A DNA stretch of 23,096 nt. Origin: a virus. Positions within the stretch are counted from its first letter, which is position 1, and every line of letters begins with the position of its first letter. Under the pieces are notes generated by a model. It made no database searches, was not told where the DNA came from, and worked only from the letters and a program-made list of their open reading frames with translations. Both the position numbers and the translations under genes were made by a program. The stretch lies in the IMG/VR virus record IMGVR_UViG_3300027754_000458, positions 1 to 23,096 of that record. One strand, given 5' to 3'. Below are positions 14,898-21,492 of the stretch, one piece after another.

Positions 14898-15086
14898 ATG
14901 TTAATTGTGACAGTAAAAAAGGGGGGTATTGAGAAATCCTTAAAACTTTTAAAAAGAAAATTAATTAATACAAATCAAAATGAAATCTTATTAAATAGAA
15001 AAGAGTATATTAAACCATCTATACTTAATAGAGAAAAAAACAAAAAAGCGATTTATATTCAAAAATTAAAATTAAATAAAGATTAA
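14898..15086 (+). CDS. rpsU: Phage-encoded ribosomal protein bS21
   Basis: This 62-residue protein matches bS21 along its length. It has the short first strand MLIVTVKKGG, the basic helix IEKSLKLLKRKL at 11-22, the turn, then LLNRKEYIKPSILNRE at 31-46 (the RxxYxKPS signature) and a final helix KKAIYIQKLKLNKD. bS21 joins the 30S platform near the 3' end of 16S rRNA. In Bacteroidota it helps hold the anti-Shine-Dalgarno sequence in a pocket; the Tyr at 53 aligns with the tyrosine I recall as contacting that sequence in the flavobacterial ribosome. The gene is on the strand opposite to its neighbours and so needs its own promoter. No Shine-Dalgarno is visible. Its stop overlaps the convergent gene's stop. 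Some other phages also carry bS21. Confidence 0.85.
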   Translation: MLIVTVKKGGIEKSLKLLKRKLINTNQNEILLNRKEYIKPSILNREKNKKAIYIQKLKLNKD

Positions 15087-15796
15087 AGACTTTCTTTAAG
15101 TTGTTTTAAGTGATAATAGTTTAATTCTGAAAAAGATTCTTTTTGAATTTTTAATAAAACTTGGTCTATTGTATTAATTGTATCAGAATCGTTTTCATTG
15201 TCTTTCTTTTCATTTAACTTTTCTAAAACCAAATCCTTAGTGTCATTGTAATTTTCAATTAATTGTGTTTTTGGTGTTGATAGAATTTTTTTAAGTTCTT
15301 TTTGTTCTGATTCTTTTAATGAGGAAATAAATTTCCCAACAGTTTTATTTGCAACATTTAACATTGACTTCAATGGAACATTAATAATTTCTTTTTTTTC
15401 CTGTTCTTTAGTTTTTAAAATTTCGCAAATAATTTTTTTACTTTTAATTTTACTTTCTAAAGTTAAAACATTGGTTGAAAACAGATTATCTATTTCTTTA
15501 TATTTGTTTTCGCATTTTATGTGACCAACCCACATTTTAATTTCTTTTAAACTATAAGGATTTACCTTATTAGTTAAATTCTCATATGCGGTGATTGATT
15601 CATTTATAAATTCATTTACAATACTTTCTTGAAGTCCCTTTTTAGTTGATAATTCATCATACAAAAAAAATATTCTAGATATGTTTTTGTTTTTTAACAC
15701 TAACTCCTCAAATATAAATAAGTTATCTTTTAAAGTTCCCTTTTTATACGACTCACTTAAGTAAATTTCTATTTTTGATTTTAATTCTCCAAACAT
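15083..15796 (-). CDS. Uncharacterised helical protein, 237 residues
   Basis: The protein is nearly all helix by eye and rich in Lys, Glu, Leu, Ile and Asn. The start is MFGELKSKIEIYLSESY, with an L-S-E|S possible protease site at 13-16; LKSMLNVANKTVGKFISSLKESEQKEL runs from about 142 to 168, and a charged tail follows. Low aromatic and high charged content would suit a prohead core or scaffold-associated protein, and it lies between portal and protease, where T4 has genes 67 and 68. That is inference; there is no sequence match I can point to. It shares 4 bases with bS21 at convergent stops. A GATATTTATT motif ends 13 bases before the ATG. Confidence 0.75.
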   Translation of the reverse strand: MFGELKSKIEIYLSESYKKGTLKDNLFIFEELVLKNKNISRIFFLYDELSTKKGLQESIVNEFINESITAYENLTNKVNPYSLKEIKMWVGHIKCENKYKEIDNLFSTNVLTLESKIKSKKIICEILKTKEQEKKEIINVPLKSMLNVANKTVGKFISSLKESEQKELKKILSTPKTQLIENYNDTKDLVLEKLNEKKDNENDSDTINTIDQVLLKIQKESFSELNYYHLKQLKESL

Positions 15797-15809
15797 TTGT
15801 ATTTTTTTA

Positions 15810-15819
15810 AATAAATATC
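15810..15819 (-). promoter_or_regulatory. TATTTAT motif upstream of 237-residue gene
   Basis: The minus strand reads GATATTTATT, ending 13 bases before the ATG at 15796. It starts inside the TGA stop of the upstream gene. Confidence 0.45.
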
Positions 15820-16276
15820 AAGATATTTTGTTTATTTCATCAATATCGGTGTCAGTTGTTTCTTCATCATATTCATCTCTGTCAATCATATCGCCATCCC
15901 ACCAATCTGAATTATCAAACCAACCCACAAAATCTTGAACATCGTCCTCATCTTCTAAATAACTCTTGAACGTGTTTTTCCAATATTCTCTCACACTAAT
16001 TGTTGCATATCTTCTTGTAGTGATTTCGTAAGTATGTAATTCAGGAATTTTAATTGGTTCAGTTTCATAATTAGGATTCATTCGGTATAACGAATAAATA
16101 AATGAAAAATCTTCGGTTTCAATCGACATTCCAATATCGTCTAAAATGTCTTTAACTATTTTTTCATTAACCCCCGAAACTAATTCTCTTGGTTTACCAT
16201 ATTTACCAATATCATTATTCATCTTTTTTAAAATGAACCTCATGTTTTTTTCGGTAAGATTTTTAAATTTACTCAT
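15818..16276 (-). CDS. Uncharacterised protein with acidic tail, 152 residues
   Basis: The N-terminal third is basic and helical (NLTEKNMRFILKKMNNDIGKYG). Residues 45-100 are mixed alpha/beta with many aromatics (FSFIYSLYRMNPNYE, YEITTRRYATISVREYW). The C-terminal 45 residues are strongly acidic with a Trp/Asp cluster (DFVGWFDNSDWWDGDMIDRDEYDEE). Acidic tails are common in T4 prohead core proteins, but this is only suggestive. It follows portal by 11 bases and is probably co-expressed with it. Family not recognised. Confidence 0.75.
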   Translation of the reverse strand: MSKFKNLTEKNMRFILKKMNNDIGKYGKPRELVSGVNEKIVKDILDDIGMSIETEDFSFIYSLYRMNPNYETEPIKIPELHTYEITTRRYATISVREYWKNTFKSYLEDEDDVQDFVGWFDNSDWWDGDMIDRDEYDEETTDTDIDEINKIS

Positions 16277-16279
16277 ATT

Positions 16280-16289
16280 AATAAATACT
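16280..16289 (-). promoter_or_regulatory. TATTTAT motif before 152-residue gene
   Basis: The minus strand reads AGTATTTATT, ending 3 bases before the ATG at 16276 and overlapping the TAG stop of portal. It is too close to the ATG for a T4-style -10 box driving this gene. Confidence 0.3.
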
Positions 16290-18102
16290 AATCACCAAGA
16301 AGTTTTGATAATTGATCTTCTAAATCACCTAAAGAATTATTTATTTTTTTAAAATCTAAAAACTCATCTTCATTAAAATCATCTTCATTTGATTCTAATA
16401 TTAATTTATTTTTATCTCTTCTCATTGATTCAGGTAGTGGTGCTCCTGCATCAGGTGGTGGTGGTGCTCCTCCTGCGTCAGGTGGTGGTGGTGATCCTCC
16501 TGCGTCCGCACCTGGTGCTCCTCCCGCTGGTAATGTTGTTCCTGTTACGGGTTTGTAAAGTCTATCTACGGTGTCAAAAATTCCCGTTCTAGTTACTATT
16601 GTTGCCGTATTATCTAATTCCGCAGAAACAGCTCTTTCCATTCTAATTTGTAATAGTTCGTTTTTAATTTCATCATCAGAAAACCCAAAAATGTGTTTTT
16701 TGGCCCAAGTAGCAGAAACTGGTTGAATTGATTTGGGAATTTCACTAACCATGTCTTTATATAATGTGATTTTTGTCGCCCAAACGTCGATCATTAATAA
16801 ATCGGCTTGTTTTGATGGGTTTGTAAGTTGTAATGTAAAATTTGATAATTCATCCTCAAATCCCATTAAAAATAAATGAATGATTGCTATTTTATTCATT
16901 TCTGCAATTGCGGATTTTTGAATCCTGTTAATTGTTCTTGCGAAACGAATATCTAATAAAGATAAATTCTTACCATCACCAACTGGTTCTTCAAACCCTA
17001 AATAAGCCTTTGGAACACGAAGAGCGGTAACTAATTTCTTTTGGATGTATTCAATATCTGCAATTTCAGACAAATTGGTTCCACCAGGTAATGTTTCAAT
17101 TGGCATAGTTGCTGCGGCATCCCTAACAGGAATAAAGTAATCTTGATCCACGGCCATTTGATTAAATCTTAAATCTACATTTCCCGTTTTTCTATCAACA
17201 ACCTGATCTCTTTTAAATTTATTTGCAACTCTTTGAACGTATGGTTCAACATCTTTGTCGTCCATATTACCAACAAATACTTTAAAAACTCTTCTTTCGG
17301 GAGCTCTTGACGTTCTATAAATTAACATTGCATCTTCTGCCAATACCAATTGTTTCCAAATACGACGAGCCTTTTCTAACATTGATGTCCCATAAGGTAG
17401 TTTTCTATCATCACCTAATAATCTAAAATGCCCAATCTCCCAAGTATTAAATTCAGTGCTTTTAACTTTCCAAATAAACTTAAGATCTTTTCTATTAACA
17501 TTAACCGTTGCAGTGCTAGTTTTAGATTCAATACCCCTCTCTAATCTTTCAATTTCAATATTTGGTAATTGCATACAACCTGTTACCCCTTTTTCTGAAT
17601 CTAATTTTAGATAAACAAAATTATCACCATACTTACACATGTTTCTAATCCACATTGGTAAATTGGTATTAATGTCTAAAACATTAACAAACAAATCAAC
17701 TAAAATACTTTTTATTCTTTTTGACTCTGAATACACCTGAAGAACATATCCATCCTGATTTGGTGTTGTTGATTCTTCAGAATATATATCTAAAGCTGTT
17801 GAAATTTCGGGGGTATACTCCATTGATTCGTAATCATAAAACGCAGCTAATCTTGTAGGTTCATAATAAACAGCTTGAGTATAAAGATTATTTTCAACTT
17901 TAGTCCAGTTAGCCCCCAAATAAAGGGATTGTTGTTTTTGTAGTTTTTCTCTTTCGTATTCTGCCTTGTCTTTAGTTTTTAAAATTTCTGATTTATCTAA
18001 CCTATAGTCAGGTTCCCCTTGACCTAATGTCCCATCAGGGCCAAATGTTTTAGATAGTTTTTGCCAAACTGTTAGATTTTGATTTTGATTATTATTTTCC
18101 AT
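16288..18102 (-). CDS. 20: Portal vertex protein (gp20-like)
   Basis: This 604-residue protein forms the dodecameric ring at one capsid vertex through which DNA enters and to which TerL docks. T4 gp20 is 524 residues. Recognisable stretches are YLGANWTKVENNLYTQAVYYEPTRLAAFYDYESM at about 41-74, then EISTALDIYSEEST, the stem region with YRTSRAPERRVFKVFVGNM near 263, and ADIEYIQKKLVTALRVPKAYLGFEE near 345-370. An extra low-complexity Gly/Pro/Ala segment (about 521-559, with PPPPDAGG repeats) precedes an acidic C-terminal helix; T4 gp20 lacks such an insert. It is separated from TerL by one small TP-repeat gene. A TATTTAT motif lies 20 bases upstream. Confidence 0.95.
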   Translation of the reverse strand: MENNNQNQNLTVWQKLSKTFGPDGTLGQGEPDYRLDKSEILKTKDKAEYEREKLQKQQSLYLGANWTKVENNLYTQAVYYEPTRLAAFYDYESMEYTPEISTALDIYSEESTTPNQDGYVLQVYSESKRIKSILVDLFVNVLDINTNLPMWIRNMCKYGDNFVYLKLDSEKGVTGCMQLPNIEIERLERGIESKTSTATVNVNRKDLKFIWKVKSTEFNTWEIGHFRLLGDDRKLPYGTSMLEKARRIWKQLVLAEDAMLIYRTSRAPERRVFKVFVGNMDDKDVEPYVQRVANKFKRDQVVDRKTGNVDLRFNQMAVDQDYFIPVRDAAATMPIETLPGGTNLSEIADIEYIQKKLVTALRVPKAYLGFEEPVGDGKNLSLLDIRFARTINRIQKSAIAEMNKIAIIHLFLMGFEDELSNFTLQLTNPSKQADLLMIDVWATKITLYKDMVSEIPKSIQPVSATWAKKHIFGFSDDEIKNELLQIRMERAVSAELDNTATIVTRTGIFDTVDRLYKPVTGTTLPAGGAPGADAGGSPPPPDAGGAPPPPDAGAPLPESMRRDKNKLILESNEDDFNEDEFLDFKKINNSLGDLEDQLSKLLGD

Positions 18103-18122
18103 ATTAAAAATTTAACTATATA

Positions 18123-18132
18123 TATAAATATT
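18123..18132 (-). promoter_or_regulatory. TATTTAT motif upstream of portal
   Basis: The minus strand reads AATATTTATA, ending 20 bases before the ATG at 18102, within a 62-base gap after the TP-repeat gene. Confidence 0.45.
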
Positions 18133-18164
18133 TCAATAGTTAGTTAGAATTTGTAAACTTACAA

Positions 18165-18485
18165 TCAAAACATTAAATATTCTTCGTTACCAACAACAAT
18201 ATATTCTCCGTTTTCTGTTATTATTGGATTAATCAATTGTTCTGGTGTAGGTGTGGGGGTAGGTGTAGGAGTAGATGTTGGTGTAACGCTAGGTGTTGGG
18301 GTATTTGTTGGTATTGGAATTGTTGGTGTTGCAATTGGTAAAGATTCTAATTTAGGATTTGGTGGTGCGCTTTTCTGACTAAAAGTGTTAGGAAAAACTT
18401 TTTGTCCGGTAGTAATTTGTCCGGGAACAATCAATCGTGATCCATTAGCAAGTTTTCCTGATCTTTTTCTAAACTCTAATCCCAT
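18165..18485 (-). CDS. TP-repeat protein between TerL and portal
   Basis: This 106-residue protein has a basic N-terminal part (EFRKRSGKLANGSRLIVPGQ), a Pro/Thr-rich stretch at 53-81 with TPTPTPTPTP, and a short C-terminal segment NPIITENGEYIVVGNEEYLMF that looks like two beta strands. Thr-Pro linkers with short repeated strand modules occur in other phage structural proteins, so a virion-surface or neck-attached role is possible. No signal peptide, lipobox or membrane helix is present. It starts 4 bases after TerL ends. In T4 this position holds the tail sheath and tube genes (18 and 19), neither of which is present here. Confidence 0.7.
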   Translation of the reverse strand: MGLEFRKRSGKLANGSRLIVPGQITTGQKVFPNTFSQKSAPPNPKLESLPIATPTIPIPTNTPTPSVTPTSTPTPTPTPTPEQLINPIITENGEYIVVGNEEYLMF

Positions 18486-18489
18486 TATA

Positions 18490-20268
18490 TTATTTTATTA
18501 AACCACCAAATAACCAACTATATTTTTGATAGTCTTCTTTTGATGCGCCATTATTATTTAACCCATATCTTTCATTTATAACATTTTGATTGGGTATTGA
18601 AGGATCAAAATGGGCCTCTTTAGACACCGATTCATTATTTACTACAGCCCATGACTCAATCATTGATTTTGCCTGTTCTGTGGCTTTTTCTAATTTTGAA
18701 AATGATGATTCAGCAATGTAGATTGCCATTGAAATTCCCATTATTAAATCATCATGTTGGCCTTTTTGGTGATCTGGTCTTCCATTAATATAAATAAAGG
18801 TATTCATCTCATTGTATAATCGAACACTTTTAATTTTAAATTTATGTCTTACCCACTCCTCAAACGCAGCTATTATTTGAACTCGTTTATTGTTAAAATT
18901 TATTCCAGGAATTTTTTCAACAGACGTTTTATTGTTTGCCCAAATATTAAACGGATCAATTCCCTCAACGTAAAGACTTCTATATCCAAGTTCTTGCATT
19001 TTTCTAACTGTTGTAATTCCCATTCCTCCTGTTATATCGACAACAACAAATGCGTTATACATCATTCCCCACTTATATGCTATTTCAGCTAAAGTATCTG
19101 GAGGAATTTTTCCAACATATTCAAAAACCTGTTCTCTATTATCAAAATCAACAATTTGAATTGATGAAAAATCCTCACTATCACCTCTAGAAACGTCAAC
19201 CCCCATAATGTATTTATGTCCCTCAACAGGATCGTTCCAAATCCAAATAGAATTACCCATAAGTTTTGACTTGGGTTCTTCAAGTGAGTTATTTTTTATT
19301 TCCTCAAGTTGATTATTGTCAAACACGTTATCTCCAGACCCTAAAAACTCACAATTTAATTCCTGATTTATTTTTCTTTTGTCATATTTAAGTTTTTTAA
19401 CCATTTTTTCATACCAAGGGGAACATGGTTTGTATCCTTGTTTAAAAAAATGATAAAGTTCTTCATAATCTCTATTGTATGGGTCACTATTTGAAAATGA
19501 TATATTTTTTGATAGGTCGTGATCATCGCGATTTAACAAATAATGAACAATATCGTTTGTTGGAACTAAATATAATTCTTTTGTATATCTTGGATCTTTA
19601 TACCAATACATTTCGGAAATTTTAAACTGATTCATTCCTTTTAATGCTTGGTCGTAAATTTCATAATAAATTGGGTCATACCCATTGGGGGTGGATATTA
19701 CTATTACTTTACCACCGGTGGATAAGGACGCCATACAAGCCGCCCAAAAATCATTATCTGCCTCAATAAAGGCTGCCTCATCAAAAACAAGAATAGTTGG
19801 TGTAAAACCACGAAGTGCATCTTTTGATGTTGCAACCGCCTTAACCTCAGATCCATTTGTTAATTTGTAATGTCTTTGTGAATTTTTTTCAACAGCAAAA
19901 CCAGCTCCAACCCATGATGGCCATTGAGACACAAAGGCCCTAATTTTATTTGCCATTTCTTGAGATGTGTCAAGTTTGTTTGCAATTATTAATATTTTTT
20001 CTGGTTGAGTTTTTTTTGCAAATACTAATTTTTTTGAAACCCAAGCTGCCGTAACCGTTGATACACCAGCTTGTCTATATTTTAAAGCAATATTTTCTTC
20101 ATATTCTTCATAATCTTTAAGTAGTAATATTTGATCGGGAAATAATTCTAATGGAACATACATTGAAACTGTGTTATCGTATGTTTGTAGATATGTTCTA
20201 AGGGCGTACGGAGTATCGTTCATACACTTAACATATTCAATCATTACTTGCTCTTTAGATAATCCCAT
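18490..20268 (-). CDS. 17: Terminase large subunit (gp17-like)
   Basis: This 592-residue protein (T4 gp17 is 610) is the ATP-driven DNA packaging motor and headful nuclease. The ATPase domain has KYRQAGVST at 63-71 in the Walker A position, Walker B ILVFDEAAF at 159-167 with D163 and the catalytic E164, and the coupling motif STPNG at 192-196. The RNase H-like nuclease domain has GVDVSRGDSEDF (D358), FVVVDITGG (D411) and QHDDLIMG (D506/D507). The Walker A lacks the usual lysine before Ser/Thr and instead has Lys63 at the beginning, like the deviant motif of lambda gpA. It lies upstream of the TP-repeat and portal genes. Confidence 0.95.
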   Translation of the reverse strand: MGLSKEQVMIEYVKCMNDTPYALRTYLQTYDNTVSMYVPLELFPDQILLLKDYEEYEENIALKYRQAGVSTVTAAWVSKKLVFAKKTQPEKILIIANKLDTSQEMANKIRAFVSQWPSWVGAGFAVEKNSQRHYKLTNGSEVKAVATSKDALRGFTPTILVFDEAAFIEADNDFWAACMASLSTGGKVIVISTPNGYDPIYYEIYDQALKGMNQFKISEMYWYKDPRYTKELYLVPTNDIVHYLLNRDDHDLSKNISFSNSDPYNRDYEELYHFFKQGYKPCSPWYEKMVKKLKYDKRKINQELNCEFLGSGDNVFDNNQLEEIKNNSLEEPKSKLMGNSIWIWNDPVEGHKYIMGVDVSRGDSEDFSSIQIVDFDNREQVFEYVGKIPPDTLAEIAYKWGMMYNAFVVVDITGGMGITTVRKMQELGYRSLYVEGIDPFNIWANNKTSVEKIPGINFNNKRVQIIAAFEEWVRHKFKIKSVRLYNEMNTFIYINGRPDHQKGQHDDLIMGISMAIYIAESSFSKLEKATEQAKSMIESWAVVNNESVSKEAHFDPSIPNQNVINERYGLNNNGASKEDYQKYSWLFGGLIK

Positions 20269-20272
20269 ATTT

Positions 20273-20282
20273 AATAAATATC
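20273..20282 (-). promoter_or_regulatory. TATTTAT motif upstream of TerL
   Basis: The minus strand reads GATATTTATT, ending 4 bases before the ATG at 20268. It is identical in its ten bases to the copies before scaffold and the 15796 gene, but much closer to its start codon. Confidence 0.35.
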
Positions 20283-20306
20283 AATCTGAGAGGTTTGTTG
20301 TAAAGA

Positions 20307-21101
20307 TTACTTTTTTCCTATTGAAAACATTTTTGCTATTGGTAATTCCATAGGGGCTTCATTAGAAAACATTGTCATTTTTTTTGGTTTGCGAAGAATC
20401 ATAGATTCAGATTCTTTTTTTGGTGTTTTTTTTCTTCTTTTTTTTTCCTCTTCTATCATTTCCAAAATTTTATTTTCCCAATATTTTTGTGAACCCTCAT
20501 TGGTTTTTTCGGGACTTTTTTTTTCTGGCATTTTTTTGTAATCTTTCTTAGATGTTGAATCTGAGAATTCTTTGGCCATTTTACACCATTTACATTTTTT
20601 GTCTGAACATTTATTACAACGAGCCCAAAATAAACCTTGTTGAGATTTAGACTGAAATTTTTCATTAATTTCTGATTCCGACATACCCATCATAGATCTA
20701 TTTTCTCCTGAGTCATCGCCCATACCATCATCTGCCATGTCATTAGCATCATGAGGTGATTCCTGTCCTGTATATGATTGTAGAGCATCTTTACCTAAAG
20801 CATTTGATGATGTTACATCATCCGTTTCATCTTCTTTGATTTCATTTTCCATTGGGGTTGCGGTTACGCTACCATCTGTATTTGTTTTAACATCATAACC
20901 TTTGGTATTTGGGGGTAATTTACCTGGCCCCGCAATTTTATATGAGGTTTTTGGTGGTTCAGTGACTTGTGTAACCTGTTCTTTAGTTTCCTTTTTAAAT
21001 TTTTCAACCAAAACTTTAACTTGACTATCAGTCATTTTTGACACAGTATTGATAGATAAACCATTTTCTATTAAAAAAACTATATTTTTTTTAGTTCTCA
21101 T
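20307..21101 (-). CDS. DUF3008-like phage protein with a four-Cys knuckle
   Basis: I use ATG 21101 (264 residues, MRTKKNIVFLIENGLS); an upstream in-frame TTG at 21119 is less likely. The N-terminal helix (about 1-40) is followed by a polar, disordered acidic stretch. Residues 150-193 hold KSQQGLFWARCNKCSDKKCKWCKMAKEF and DYKKMPEKK. The QQ-x-x-F, 'KMAKEFSDST' and 'K-x-x-PEKK' order fits DUF3008-type phage proteins. Four cysteines (162, 165, 170, 173; CX2CX4CX2C) could form a small zinc knuckle. The C-terminus is very basic (KKRRKKTPKKE). Nucleic-acid or capsid binding is plausible. It overlaps the preceding gene by 11 bases and lies just upstream of TerL, where a small terminase might be expected, but it does not look like one. 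Confidence 0.75.
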   Translation of the reverse strand: MRTKKNIVFLIENGLSINTVSKMTDSQVKVLVEKFKKETKEQVTQVTEPPKTSYKIAGPGKLPPNTKGYDVKTNTDGSVTATPMENEIKEDETDDVTSSNALGKDALQSYTGQESPHDANDMADDGMGDDSGENRSMMGMSESEINEKFQSKSQQGLFWARCNKCSDKKCKWCKMAKEFSDSTSKKDYKKMPEKKSPEKTNEGSQKYWENKILEMIEEEKKRRKKTPKKESESMILRKPKKMTMFSNEAPMELPIAKMFSIGKK

Positions 21102-21492
21102 AAATAACTTCTTTTTCAAATTGTAATACTATATCTCTTTCATATAGTTTGTTTTTAACAGATTCTTCATTTTCACCAAAATGGAAAACCATTCTTTTAA
21201 TTGAAGAGAAGTCTTTATCTTCATTTTCCCACCCTAAAGAAATAACTCCATCCATAGAATCAATAACCGAAAAAACGTCAGAGTTTTGTATTAAATCAAA
21301 CATAATCTCCTCATTCATTAATGTCCCAACTTTTTTTATATATTCAATATCTGGAGGTAATGGATATCCATTTGCTGGTTTTGAATCCCAATACTCACCA
21401 AAAACATCTAAAGTATCTGAAAATATAAATTCATAAATGTTGTCCCCTTTATAATTGGGGCCTAAACCATTTATGTAAATTAAATAATTCAT
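21091..21492 (-). CDS. Uncharacterised protein, 133 residues
   Basis: This is a compact, mixed alpha/beta, acidic protein. It starts MNYLIYINGLGPNYKGDNIYEFIFSDTLDVFGEYWDSKPANGYPLPPDIEYIKKVG and continues with FDLIQNSDVFSVIDSMDGVISLGWE at about 65-89. It has no low complexity or repeats, which sets it apart from both neighbours. Its ATG overlaps the preceding gene's TGA by 4 bases (coupled), and its end overlaps the next gene by 11 bases. It lies in the packaging/head module. No family can be named from memory with confidence. Confidence 0.8.
   Translation of the reverse strand: MNYLIYINGLGPNYKGDNIYEFIFSDTLDVFGEYWDSKPANGYPLPPDIEYIKKVGTLMNEEIMFDLIQNSDVFSVIDSMDGVISLGWENEDKDFSSIKRMVFHFGENEESVKNKLYERDIVLQFEKEVIYEN

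Noticed and set aside
14413-14904. A 163-residue plus-strand open frame rich in Phe, Leu, Ile and Asn
   Set aside because: It is antisense to the 155-residue gene and its hydrophobicity reflects A-rich codons on the other strand. The bS21 gene begins in its tail in another frame.
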